A stretch of 64,000 bases of DNA from Cyclobacterium amurskyense. Lineage in GTDB: Bacteria; Bacteroidota; Bacteroidia; Cytophagales; Cyclobacteriaceae. The notes under the pieces were generated by a model. The model was not told where the DNA came from, made no database searches, and saw only the letters and a program-made list of their open reading frames with translations. This document shows, piece by piece, positions 9,517-17,847 of this stretch. The stretch is from positions 1,178,001 to 1,242,000 of the forward strand of contig NZ_CP012040.1 in assembly GCF_001050135.1 (NCBI RefSeq), read 5' to 3'. The translations under genes were made by a program, and so were the position numbers. Numbering within the stretch: position 1 is the first letter of the stretch; each line of letters begins with the position of its first letter.

Positions 9517-9610
9517 TCCTTTGAATCATTTTTTCTAAGAAATGAATTGAACTTAAATCCTAATATCAACTAGCTGAGGTAATTTCCACCTATCTTCACT
9601 GTTCATTTTT

Positions 9611-9641
9611 CCTTGATGAAAAACGAACCAAAAAATCAAGG
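9611..9641. repeat. Covarying hairpin, unit B
   Basis: CCTTGAT (9611-9617) pairs with ATCAAGG (9635-9641); the 17-nt loop is nearly identical to that of unit A. Confidence 0.65.
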
Positions 9642-10184
9642 CTGTCAAATCTTATTTCAAATGATGGATAAGGCTTAGGGTTAATAGGTCATTTGCATTA
9701 CCATCATTTGATTTTTGGAGCTGAATTTCGGGCTAAAAATGAGTGGATCTCCTTGTTGGAGCTAACTCATTTTTTTAACCCCCGCTATCCATCTCCAAAA
9801 ACCATAACCTTTGAAGGCCAATAATTGCCTAAAATATCATGTGCTCATTGAAGATTTTTTTTTACGAGTCAATATAATCCACATAGGGCTGTCCTTCCAT
9901 GTTCCGTTAATTGTAACGCTTTTTGCAAACCCTAAATCACCAATAGGAGGAAAGGATTATAGCCGATGTGACGTAATTGTAGAATACATATAGAAGCCTA
10001 TAGGGCCTCAACTACAATAACCCTGTGGTATCAACCCACCGTAATCGGAATATACCACCAGAATCATAACGTCAATTTCCTACTCTGATCGCGCCTTATT
10101 TCACTTGACCTCACTAAGCCCTGACGGGGCGAAATATATCAGCCAAGGGTGTCAGCCCTTGGTTAAAAATGGTAGACAAACCTT

Positions 10185-10233
10185 GATTTTGGCGGTATTG
10201 TTGCTCTTTTTCTGCAACAATGCTGACAAAATC
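10185..10233. repeat. Long hairpin module, copy 5
   Basis: End of tandem unit B and last module of the array, 88 bp before the SnoaL-like gene. Confidence 0.8.
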
Positions 10234-10320
10234 CAAACCTCTGAGATAGCTAAACGTTTCATATTGGAATTTTCAGATTGATTTAACCCATAAAATCCTC
10301 ATTGCAAAAAACCTAAAACC

Positions 10321-10698
10321 ATGAACATCGACACAAACAAGAAAAACGCCATCAGCTTTTACAAAACGGCCTACCTCGGAAAGCCCAAAGAGGCGGTAGA
10401 AAAATATGTAGGTAAGGAATACATTCAACACAACCCCGCAGTAGCCAATGGTACTCAGGGTTTTATTGATTATTTTGATAAAATGCAGCGAGAATACCCC
10501 GAGAAATCCATCGAATTCTTACGTTGTATTGCTGAGGGTGACTTGGTGGCCCTTCATACCCGACAGATCTGGCCAGGAAATGACCAATACGTCACCATGG
10601 ACTTTTTCAGATTTGATGAAGCCGGAAAAATCTGCGAACACTGGGATTCCATCCAACAGGTGCCTACCGATGCAGCCAACAACAATGGCATGTTTTAG
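10321..10698 (+). CDS. SnoaL-like / NTF2-fold protein
   Basis: A 125-residue cone-fold protein of the SnoaL/NTF2 superfamily. Characteristic pieces are KEYIQHNPAVANG near residues 40-52, the repeated aromatic-rich strands, and FFRFDEAGKICEHWDSIQ near the C-terminus, all typical of the predicted SnoaL-like aldol-condensation group. There is no signal peptide, so it is cytoplasmic. The reaction cannot be told from sequence: relatives include polyketide cyclases, isomerases and many uncharacterised proteins. It sits alone between the hairpin array and the convergent propeller genes. Confidence 0.85.
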   Translation: MNIDTNKKNAISFYKTAYLGKPKEAVEKYVGKEYIQHNPAVANGTQGFIDYFDKMQREYPEKSIEFLRCIAEGDLVALHTRQIWPGNDQYVTMDFFRFDEAGKICEHWDSIQQVPTDAANNNGMF

Positions 10699-10748
10699 TT
10701 GTGGTAATTGAATATTTCATGTCTTTATAAATTTCCTTAAAAATAGGA

Positions 10749-10771
10749 AGGAGTAGATTCAATCTACTCCT
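10749..10771. repeat. Hairpin GGAGTAGAT, left copy
   Basis: AGGAGTAGAT and ATCTACTCCT around a 3-nt loop, a 10-bp perfect stem between the convergent SnoaL-like and propeller genes. A nearly identical hairpin is at 15110-15132, beyond the other end of the propeller cluster. No long T-run follows, so a terminator role is uncertain. Confidence 0.75.
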
Positions 10772-10841
10772 AGCAAGTGACAATAAGGCATCTTTTTCAA
10801 CAAGGATTGACTTAGCATCAAATCTGCTAAAATTAACATGC

Positions 10842-11915
10842 TTAATCCGGGATTTTGAAAGCAACAACATTTGGTTCCTCATCGATGCTGACCCCATAGA
10901 TTATTCCGTTTACTTCATCCACGGTAAAGCTTGTCAGAGGATAGTCTAAGGTATATTGGTTTACAATATTTCCCTGATAATCAAAAACGAACATTCTGTT
11001 CAGTTTGTCTGGATCACTAATATTCCTGAAGCTCTTCCCCAAATGGAGTCCATATATTAATTTTTCTCCCGCAAAGCTATCCAAATATTTTACGGTAAGT
11101 GTCTTAATATTCATAGCCGCCATGGGATATCCCATACTATAGTCTACCTCAAATTCGGGAACTTCATCTACAGGCCCTCTAATGGAAAGTATCTTTCCTG
11201 ATGCTTTATCCAATACATCGATAAAATCTCGTCTTGATCCGGCAGATATAAATTTACGTTTATCAGGTGAGGCCTTTATTCTTCCCTGATGGATACTGCT
11301 GATCACATTGTAGGGAATGTCTTTTCTTTCGAACATACTGTCCCATTTACCATAGGTAGCCAAAGTATCCCCATTTAGAGAAACCTCAAAAAATTTATCA
11401 TTACCGTCCACCATCGTAACCAATAAGCTAGTATCTGAAGCCCAAGTTAAATCCATTACATAATGAAAAATTTCTCCCAATCTCAACTGGCTATCTGCCA
11501 ATTTAGAAGTATCTCCGGTAACTGAGTACTTCGAAAAAATAGTTTGTTCTAAATCATAGCACCAGAAGCTTTCCTTTTCAGAGGCATTCTCTAGTTTAGA
11601 TACCATAGTTGCTTCTCTCGGACCAAGACCATTTTTCCCAGTGCTACGAATGTACTTCTCGGATTTAATGTCAAGGATATGCAAAAGATTATCTTTGGTC
11701 TTTTCACTTACCACTAAGTAATCCCCTAAACACAAAATATATCTGGGATTTATGATGTTAGGGAAATTGTATTTCTTCCCTCTTAGCGCAATCGGATCAG
11801 GAAGGTCTTTCTCATCAAAAATCACTATTGCTTCCTTGCCTTTTTCCTCAGCTGAGGGAGAACAGCCTAAGCCAAATACTAGAAACACAATGAAAGTCAG
11901 AAAATTATTGTTCAT
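10842..11915 (-). CDS. BF3164-type beta-propeller lipoprotein (first paralogue)
   Basis: A 357-residue lipoprotein with signal segment FLVFGLGC and lipobox cysteine C18. The rest is predicted to be a TolB-like six-bladed propeller of the BF3164 family, a Bacteroidota group of unknown function. Motifs shared with the next gene upstream include TWASD, SxxHQG, GPxxxxPEF and SFTVDE, so the two are clear paralogues. It is the last gene of a three-gene minus-strand run, only 5 bp after its neighbour. The mature protein should be periplasmic or on the outer membrane. Ligand and role are unknown. Confidence 0.8.
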   Translation of the reverse strand: MNNNFLTFIVFLVFGLGCSPSAEEKGKEAIVIFDEKDLPDPIALRGKKYNFPNIINPRYILCLGDYLVVSEKTKDNLLHILDIKSEKYIRSTGKNGLGPREATMVSKLENASEKESFWCYDLEQTIFSKYSVTGDTSKLADSQLRLGEIFHYVMDLTWASDTSLLVTMVDGNDKFFEVSLNGDTLATYGKWDSMFERKDIPYNVISSIHQGRIKASPDKRKFISAGSRRDFIDVLDKASGKILSIRGPVDEVPEFEVDYSMGYPMAAMNIKTLTVKYLDSFAGEKLIYGLHLGKSFRNISDPDKLNRMFVFDYQGNIVNQYTLDYPLTSFTVDEVNGIIYGVSIDEEPNVVAFKIPD

Positions 11916-11920
11916 AATAC

Positions 11921-13057
11921 CTAGAGGTTAAAGTCAAAAACCACCACACCAGGATCTATATCAGTAGTGATTCCAAAAATTCGCTGGCGCTCTTCGTCAA
12001 CTGTAAAGGACTTTATAGGAGTATTCAATTTAAAAACGGTTTTGATATTTCCTAAAAGATCAAAGACAAACAGATTCGTTTCTCCCCTTCCTTGCGCCAT
12101 AATTTCACTGTCCGTTTTTCCTGAATAGAGGCCAAAAACATGATCCTTCCCTAAAAACGCATCCATATAGGCCAACGGATGATCCGAAGTAATAACGGCT
12201 CCAGCATTTATTGCCTGGAATTCCGGTATCGCATTTTCCGGACCATTTATTTCTATTATCTCCCCACTTTTCTTGTCCAAAATTTCCAAATGGCCTCTTA
12301 AAATGCTGGCTTTGATGAATTTACCTGCAATTGGGTCTCCCATTAATTTCCCCTGATGCAGATCTGCAATGACATGGTCTTCAAAATCCCCAGGGACCAA
12401 ACCTTTCCACATGCCATAGCCTTTAAGCCGTGCTCCATCGATATTGAATTCTACAAACTTGTTCTCGCCACGAGCTAGAAAAGTCATAAACGTACTGTCA
12501 GAAGCCCAGGTAATGCCCATGGCCAGGTAGAACGCTTCCTTTTGTCGCACCTGAGTTAGCGCTTTGGTATCATTTACATTTTCCAGCCCATATTCCGAAA
12601 AAAGCTTTCCTTCCAAACTATGTACCCAAAAGGTGTTCGGGTCAGTCCCTCCTTCAAGATTCCATGCCTTAGGCATTTCTCCAGGTCCATAGCCAACTGC
12701 ACCAGTTAGGAAAAGATATTCCAAACTGTTCCAATCCAAAACATGGACAAAACTATCCCTTGGAGCTGATTCAATGATTAACAACTTGTCGTTTTTGTAA
12801 AGAAGTCTACTGGGCATTTTCAATTCCTCGATAAAATACTTTTTACCAAAAAGCTCCTTTTCAAGTGAAGAGATGGAATCCCAAGTAAATGACTTTTTAT
12901 TGGTATTGCCACTATTCCTACTGCAACTGCAAAATACAGTTGCCCAGATAAAGCAAATAATTACAAGGGAAAAATTACATTTTAACCTTGTACGAAAGCG
13001 CCCGTTTTTAGTGGCAACTTTTCTATTTAAGAAATCAACCTTTTTCATTTCACTCAC
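11921..13057 (-). CDS. BF3164-type beta-propeller lipoprotein (second paralogue)
   Basis: A 378-residue paralogue of the downstream lipoprotein, with the same TWASD, LHQG and SFTVDE blade motifs. The signal peptide is odd: about 27 mostly charged residues precede the hydrophobic core (residues 29-44), which ends in a lipobox FCSC with likely lipidated C45. The only nearby alternative ATG is codon 4, so the long n-region may be real, or a non-ATG start may be used. It lies 59 bp downstream of the third, larger propeller gene. Function is unknown. Confidence 0.8.
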   Translation of the reverse strand: MSEMKKVDFLNRKVATKNGRFRTRLKCNFSLVIICFIWATVFCSCSRNSGNTNKKSFTWDSISSLEKELFGKKYFIEELKMPSRLLYKNDKLLIIESAPRDSFVHVLDWNSLEYLFLTGAVGYGPGEMPKAWNLEGGTDPNTFWVHSLEGKLFSEYGLENVNDTKALTQVRQKEAFYLAMGITWASDSTFMTFLARGENKFVEFNIDGARLKGYGMWKGLVPGDFEDHVIADLHQGKLMGDPIAGKFIKASILRGHLEILDKKSGEIIEINGPENAIPEFQAINAGAVITSDHPLAYMDAFLGKDHVFGLYSGKTDSEIMAQGRGETNLFVFDLLGNIKTVFKLNTPIKSFTVDEERQRIFGITTDIDPGVVVFDFNL

Positions 13058-13116
13058 AGCTGATTACATCTTTTACAATTCCCCTAAACACAAACAAAGA
13101 ATCAAGAATTCAATAT

Positions 13117-14781
13117 TTACTCCCCATTGGGAAAGGCATCTTTCAAGGTTAGCGTAGCTAAGGCCTCCTGAACCTCCTCATAATAGTGCTCATATACATC
13201 GCAGCTACCAAAGAAGGTTTGAATTATCCTATTCTCTCTTTCAAAGAGGGTAACCTCGTTTTGGCGAGTATATTTAACACCTTTGGAATCAACTAGCTGG
13301 TTAGTATAATTTAACCTATAACTTTTAGATTTTTCATCACTACCTATTTCTTTTACCTTAAGGTCAATCAAACTTGAATTGGACCGATAATCAGCTACCA
13401 TTTTATCCAAATGGCTCCCTATATCCAAAGCCGCTTCTTTAGGAAATAAAATTTTTACCTGAAGTGAAGCATCTCCGCAAAAGGACTTTTCTTCCCGTTT
13501 TGGACTCTTGAAAGTAGCCTTGTTTATGTACATTTCGTCACTTTCATAGTAGTCTTTTTTCACTTCCCCTCTTACAGCAGTATAATTCCACCCTACTGGT
13601 AATTTCATTTTGTAATAATCGTTCTCAGCAATGATTTCACTATTAGGGTCGATAATCTGATCTTGCTTTTCAGTTTTTTTGTCTTTCTCTGGGGAAGTCC
13701 CTTTTTGATTTTTACCAATAAGGGGACTGGATCTCACAGCATCTTTTAGGTTGTACTCGAAAAGTACACCTTCTTTAAAATAAGAAAATCCGTATATTTT
13801 TTGCCGTTTTTCTGAAACAGCATAGCTAGTGAGGAATTGATCCATCGTATAACGTTCCAATAGGTTTCCTTCCCAATCCCAGATTTCCATATGGGGCCGG
13901 AATGTCTCAAATTCTTCCATTATCTCACTTTTAGGTTTACCTACAAACATCACATAAATATGATTTTCGGTAGCGTAAGGCTCTACCCAAAAAAGATCCA
14001 ACTCTTCACCAGAAACTGGTTTTTCAAGTGCTTCAACGCCTATTTCCTTCAATAATTCTCCCTTGGGATTATAAAACTTGATTTGATTTTGTGAAAAGTA
14101 AAATGCAGCCAACCTCCCGTCTTTTGGATTGATCACGGTTGATTTTCCAAAATCCTGATATAGGTTACCTTCACCACTACCCTGGTTTGTAGATTGTTCG
14201 GGATATTTACCAAATGTGGCTACTTCTTTAGCACTAAGCAGGTTTACCATTTGGTATTCCGGCCCTCCTGGTATAGCATCAAAAATATCACATATATAGG
14301 TGGAGTCATTGAGCATAAGCAGCCTGTTCACGGGGCCGGAATTGGACTTGAATAGTTTCACACTTTCCCCCATAACTGCCCCCTCCTCTTCCATCCTAAT
14401 TTTTCTGAGCTTTGTACCAGAGACGACCACCATATCATCTCCCTTTTCTTGTAAAGAATTTACATTCACATAACTAAATTCATCAGGTCCTTCTCCTAGT
14501 TTACCAAAACTGTAAAGGAGAGAAAAGTCAGGCAAACTGAAAACCTTAAACAAGGATTCTTTGCCATTGTCTAGAATAACCGCCTTGTCAGGATACACCA
14601 GTATTTTGGAAGGAATCAGCACTGTACTGTCCATCGCTATTTCTTTGGATATCAAGCTCCCTGAATCTGGGAGTTCCCTGATCAACTTCTTTGAAGAATC
14701 ATTGGATTGACAAGAAAGAAGAAAAAGAGCTGAAAGGAAAATAGCGATGCTTAGACCGTAGTTTTTTAAATATTTGAACAT
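13117..14781 (-). CDS. Propeller lipoprotein fused to a C-terminal PsbP/DUF1795-like domain
   Basis: First gene of the propeller run, 554 residues. The signal segment ends in LLSC (C24). Residues about 35-350 form a BF3164-like propeller (HMEIWDWEGNLLERYTMDQF is a typical blade). A charged linker (about 355-380) leads to a separate domain starting YYKMKLPVGWNY. That domain looks like the PsbP/Mog1/DUF1795 fold and has two cysteines (FCGDAS and GSCDVY) that could form a disulfide. The other two propeller genes lack it. The domain call is by eye and should be treated as tentative. Confidence 0.72.
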   Translation of the reverse strand: MFKYLKNYGLSIAIFLSALFLLSCQSNDSSKKLIRELPDSGSLISKEIAMDSTVLIPSKILVYPDKAVILDNGKESLFKVFSLPDFSLLYSFGKLGEGPDEFSYVNVNSLQEKGDDMVVVSGTKLRKIRMEEEGAVMGESVKLFKSNSGPVNRLLMLNDSTYICDIFDAIPGGPEYQMVNLLSAKEVATFGKYPEQSTNQGSGEGNLYQDFGKSTVINPKDGRLAAFYFSQNQIKFYNPKGELLKEIGVEALEKPVSGEELDLFWVEPYATENHIYVMFVGKPKSEIMEEFETFRPHMEIWDWEGNLLERYTMDQFLTSYAVSEKRQKIYGFSYFKEGVLFEYNLKDAVRSSPLIGKNQKGTSPEKDKKTEKQDQIIDPNSEIIAENDYYKMKLPVGWNYTAVRGEVKKDYYESDEMYINKATFKSPKREEKSFCGDASLQVKILFPKEAALDIGSHLDKMVADYRSNSSLIDLKVKEIGSDEKSKSYRLNYTNQLVDSKGVKYTRQNEVTLFERENRIIQTFFGSCDVYEHYYEEVQEALATLTLKDAFPNGE

Positions 14782-15109
14782 TAAAAACTTGTTTTAAAAT
14801 TTAAACCCTATGTATATAGTACAATTAGAATGGGGGTGCATACACATTTCATCAAACTCCAATTTCTTTAAATAAAGGGTTAATTTGTATAGCTTTTATA
14901 CTTCACTTTAATTGAAGGGACCCCGATGAGGAAAAACAACTCCAACTAATTTATTAAAAATTATTGAAGTAGAAAATCATTAAGTGGTTTTATTACAAGG
15001 ATTTAAAAACAGCCAATTGCGAATTCCAACTTAGAAAAGCATTCAAAAACTACAATCACGGCTTTTCACCCGTGGAAGGTCCTTTATTCGATCAATCTTC
15101 TTAATAAGA

Positions 15110-15132
15110 AGGAGTAGATGCAATCTACTCCT
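15110..15132. repeat. Hairpin GGAGTAGAT, right copy
   Basis: AGGAGTAGAT-GCA-ATCTACTCCT, the same 10-bp stem as at 10749-10771 with a different loop (GCA instead of TCA). The two copies bracket the propeller gene cluster. Confidence 0.75.
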
Positions 15133-15236
15133 AGCAGTGAGCCCTGGAAGGGCGAAATCTTTCAAGTCAGGGGCATTTGGTTACATTTTTCTATGCCTTC
15201 GAATCCGGGCTAAAAAAATCATTCACAATTGTCCAA

Positions 15237-15270
15237 AAAAAATGCCTGACTTTAAGCCAGGCATTTTCAA
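15237..15270 (-). terminator. Rho-independent terminator of the PafA gene
   Basis: AAATGCCTG and CAGGCATTT pair around a 9-nt loop. On the minus strand the stem is followed by eight T's, about 25 bp past the stop codon. Confidence 0.88.
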
Positions 15271-15292
15271 TAGAATAAGTTAATTCAAAGAA

Positions 15293-16933
15293 TTATTTTG
15301 CATCTACAATTTCAACGATAGGTTGACCAGTAGCTCCGTTTGGAATTCTGGTTTTTAACATCATGGATAAAGTTGGTGCAATATCTGTAATGGTCGCATA
15401 CCTACTACTGCTACCTGGTTTTACACCCCAACCATAAAACACGATAGGAACATTGGTGTCATAAGTATAACCAGTACCATGGGTCGTGCCTTTACCGGCA
15501 TTGGCGAGCCAAGCTGGCTCCATAATCACCATTACATCACCTGAAGATTTATGGTTATAGCCCATTTGTAACAAGTGCTTAAATCCAGTGGTATATTCAT
15601 ACCTTTTTAAATCTTCTGCAATGTAGGTCTCTTTAACCCCATCAAACTTCAGGATAAAGTTCGCTACCTCTTTTTGAACAGCTTCCAGAGAAAGTTCTTT
15701 TTCTGCAATCAACTCCCTGTTTAGGAAAATTTGCTGATTTGAGAAATTAGAAATCCAATCTCCTTGTCCATATTTTTGATTAACGAAATCCGTCAATTCA
15801 GTCATCATTGTTTTAGTATTCAAACTTCCTGAAGACATCCTTTCACTTTTCATGTAGTTAACCACATCGGCTACACCGTGATCAGCTGTAAGGAATACAA
15901 GGTATTGTCCTTTACCAATTTCTTTGTCCAAATAGTCAAAAAACCTAGCCAAATCCCTGTCTAATCTTAGGTAATTGTCCTCCACCTCTATGGCTTGAGG
16001 GCCAAATCTATGACCTATATAATCGGGTGTAGAAAAGCTAACTGCAAGAAAATCAGTTTCTCCTCTATTTCCCAATTGTTCTCCCTCTATGGCTGCTAAA
16101 GCCATTTCAACGGTAAAGGTATTTCCAAAAGGAGTAGAACTGATCATGCCCAAACCGCCATTGTCCTTCTGTAATTTTTTCAGATCATAAGGAAATGTAG
16201 GTCTGTCTTTGCCTTTAAATGGAGATTCAAATTCGTTATCATCCGCAGCTCCTTGTACATAGGTTTCTATTGGGAAAAGTGTTCCCCAAGTCTGATCCAA
16301 ATATTTGGACACAAGTTTTCTATTGTTGAATTCTTTAACCCAAGAAGGCAATTCTTCGTGGTAATAACTGGAAGTCATAAAACCACCTGTTTTGCCGTCA
16401 TACCAATAGGCATCTCCCAAATGGCCGGCAGGTAGGGCCGCGCCTCTATCCTTAATCGCTACCCCTACTACCTTAGAACGCTTACCAGTGGCAAACCTTA
16501 ATTCATCTGTAATGGTGCTACTCAATAAGTTTCTAGGAGAGATCTTTCCACTGCTTTCACTTCCACCTACAGCTGTGACTGTTTGGTCTTCTGCACAATA
16601 AATATCATCATCCTTAGCACGGATGTACCAGTTATTACCTATGATACCATGGGTTGCGGGAGTGGCTCCGGTATAGACTGAAGCATGACCCGGTCCGGTA
16701 TAGGTAGGGATATAATTGTAATGACCATTCTGCATCATGAAACCATCATGCATCAATCGCTTTAATCCACCTTCAACATACCTGTCGTGAAATCTGTAAA
16801 AATATTCCTGTCGCATTTGATCCACAACAATTCCTACCACTAACTTAGGTCGCTCTACTTCCCTTGCGGAATATTCTTGAGCAAAACTGAATTGGGAAAA
16901 CAATAAGCATCCCAAGATTATCAATCTTTTCAT
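15293..16933 (-). CDS. pafA: PafA-type periplasmic alkaline phosphatase
   Basis: A 546-residue secreted phosphomonoesterase of the alkaline phosphatase superfamily. A signal peptide (about 1-19, ending SFAQ) directs it to the periplasm. Residue pattern and numbering match Elizabethkingia PafA closely: nucleophile T79 in IPTYTGPGHAS, N100 in GIIGNNWY, and K161/R163 in KDRGAALPAGH. The last pair marks the monoesterase rather than the phosphodiesterase branch. Metal ligands are in VVDQM, TADHGV and the distal GTTHGTG. In Bacteroidota such enzymes are often phosphate-irrepressible and release phosphate from organic esters. It is a single gene with its own terminator. Family assignment is firm; the gene symbol is by analogy. 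Confidence 0.92.
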   Translation of the reverse strand: MKRLIILGCLLFSQFSFAQEYSAREVERPKLVVGIVVDQMRQEYFYRFHDRYVEGGLKRLMHDGFMMQNGHYNYIPTYTGPGHASVYTGATPATHGIIGNNWYIRAKDDDIYCAEDQTVTAVGGSESSGKISPRNLLSSTITDELRFATGKRSKVVGVAIKDRGAALPAGHLGDAYWYDGKTGGFMTSSYYHEELPSWVKEFNNRKLVSKYLDQTWGTLFPIETYVQGAADDNEFESPFKGKDRPTFPYDLKKLQKDNGGLGMISSTPFGNTFTVEMALAAIEGEQLGNRGETDFLAVSFSTPDYIGHRFGPQAIEVEDNYLRLDRDLARFFDYLDKEIGKGQYLVFLTADHGVADVVNYMKSERMSSGSLNTKTMMTELTDFVNQKYGQGDWISNFSNQQIFLNRELIAEKELSLEAVQKEVANFILKFDGVKETYIAEDLKRYEYTTGFKHLLQMGYNHKSSGDVMVIMEPAWLANAGKGTTHGTGYTYDTNVPIVFYGWGVKPGSSSRYATITDIAPTLSMMLKTRIPNGATGQPIVEIVDAK

Positions 16934-17055
16934 ATGGTCTATAATTTAAAATTTCGCCTGTAAATATACCTTTTTGCAAACCTAATGAGGGTAAACAATA
17001 TCATTAATGATCAAAATTGGGATAAACGGAAGAAAAAAGTTTTAAACCTCAATAA

Positions 17056-17700
17056 TTAGTCTTTGTTCTTTAGGTCTCCATTTTTTATGGATTTGATAAA
17101 CTGCGCCCAAGCAAATGGATTGAGCAAAGGCATAGGCCTTGGACCATAGCGATCCATAGTCTGTTGGGTCTGTTGGTTGGTAAATTGCCTAAAATTCTCA
17201 TTGCCTGAAGCTGGCATGTCTGCAGCCCAACGCAACAGCAATTGAGGACTTAAGTTACCTCTATTTAAAGGTGGTGCAGCATCTATATTCACTGCCAATA
17301 TTGCATTTTTAAACTCTTCCTCTGTAGGGTAAGGCATTACCTGAACTTCCTGAAGCGCTATTTCATCTTGGACCATGGTAAGGATATAACTCACTTCATC
17401 CTTTTCCATGTCTTCAGGTATTGTGACGGTTTGTCTTTTCAGTCCAATATAAGAGAACACTATACTGTCTCCTGCAAGGACTGGCATAGAAAAATAACCA
17501 AACCTGTTACTACTGGTTCCTCGCCCTTTTTTAGGCACGTAAATGTTCACACCTGGTATGGCGGTGGTACTGTCTGCATTCAGAATGATCCCTGAAAACT
17601 GAATTACTTTTTTATCCTTGGTTTCCTGAGAAAAGACATCTACTGAATTTCCCAAAAGCCCTAATAAAACAACAAATAATAGGATTAGCCTTTGTCTCAC
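17056..17700 (-). CDS. CarboxypepD_reg-like domain protein, secreted
   Basis: A 214-residue protein with a signal peptide (about 1-25, ending VFSQ). Residues about 35-110 form a CarboxypepD_reg-like beta-sandwich: FSGIILNADSTTAIPGVNIY, then RFGYFSMPVLAGDSIVFSYIG. This domain usually caps TonB-dependent transporters, but here no receptor or barrel follows. The C-terminal half is unassigned and rich in Gln/Asn/Pro. It probably sits in the periplasm or at the cell envelope; stand-alone proteins of this kind are common in Bacteroidota and their role is unknown. It is divergent from the ArsR gene. Confidence 0.8.
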   Translation of the reverse strand: MRQRLILLFVVLLGLLGNSVDVFSQETKDKKVIQFSGIILNADSTTAIPGVNIYVPKKGRGTSSNRFGYFSMPVLAGDSIVFSYIGLKRQTVTIPEDMEKDEVSYILTMVQDEIALQEVQVMPYPTEEEFKNAILAVNIDAAPPLNRGNLSPQLLLRWAADMPASGNENFRQFTNQQTQQTMDRYGPRPMPLLNPFAWAQFIKSIKNGDLKNKD

Positions 17701-17800
17701 TTTTACAATTTTATTCGAGGAAATTCTCCCGATATATTAACACGAAATTTCTGACATTTCTAAATAAGATCAATGATCACACGATATTAAGCGAATTACT

Positions 17801-17821
17801 TTTGAATTCATTAACTTCAAA
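17801..17821. promoter_or_regulatory. Inverted repeat upstream of the ArsR gene (possible operator)
   Basis: TTTGAA-9nt-TTCAAA ends 26 bp before the ArsR start codon, a usual place for an autoregulatory site. Short and AT-rich, so it may be chance. Confidence 0.35.
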
Positions 17822-17847
17822 CCGATTTATTTGTTAAAGTTAATTAA

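Larger units (their letters stand above)
8799..10233. repeat. Imperfect tandem duplication, period about 718 bp
   Basis: Unit A is 8799-9516 and unit B is 9517-10233. From about 8923 and 9641 onward the two are almost identical over roughly 590 bp, differing by scattered single bases. The first 120 bp of each unit has diverged much more. Each unit ends in a CCAAGGG hairpin and a long hairpin module, and the same ending precedes unit A at 8690-8798, so unequal recombination between hairpin modules is a simple origin (inference). Confidence 0.9.
8204..10320. repeat. Gene-free array of REP-like hairpins
   Basis: About 2.1 kb without a credible gene. It is a mosaic of palindromic modules in changing combinations: CACAGGC-AACA-GCCTGTG (8247-8264), GAAGCC/GGCTTC (8511-8527), a CCGTGnGG/CCCACGG hairpin with TGTCAA loop, a CCAAGGG/CCCTTGG hairpin with TGTCAG loop, and a long 48-nt hairpin. 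Four copies of a spacer beginning TGATCGCGC and ending near AAGCCC start at about 8410, 8651, 9370 and 10087. The right two-thirds is a tandem duplication. No REP-associated transposase lies in the window. Short frames here encode only repeat sequence. Confidence 0.85.
14782..15292. other. Intergenic region with REP-like hairpins
   Basis: About 510 bp without a gene. The right half (15040-15155) carries repeat modules related to the 8.2-10.3 kb array: an imperfect CACGG/CCGTG hairpin near 15058-15075, the GGAGTAGAT hairpin, and GCCCT-GGA-AGGGC (15141-15153) followed by GAAAT. The left half (14782-15030) should hold the promoter of the propeller genes; I could not identify it. Confidence 0.65.

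Noticed and set aside
9094..9993. Two near-identical 60-codon open frames (9094-9276 and 9811-9993)
   Set aside because: They lie at the same place in the two tandem units, start at TTG without a plausible ribosome site, and consist of repeat sequence; identity follows from the duplication, not from coding selection.
8204..10320. CRISPR array
   Set aside because: Repeats are irregularly spaced, of several types, and the spacers are themselves repeated; no cas genes nearby.
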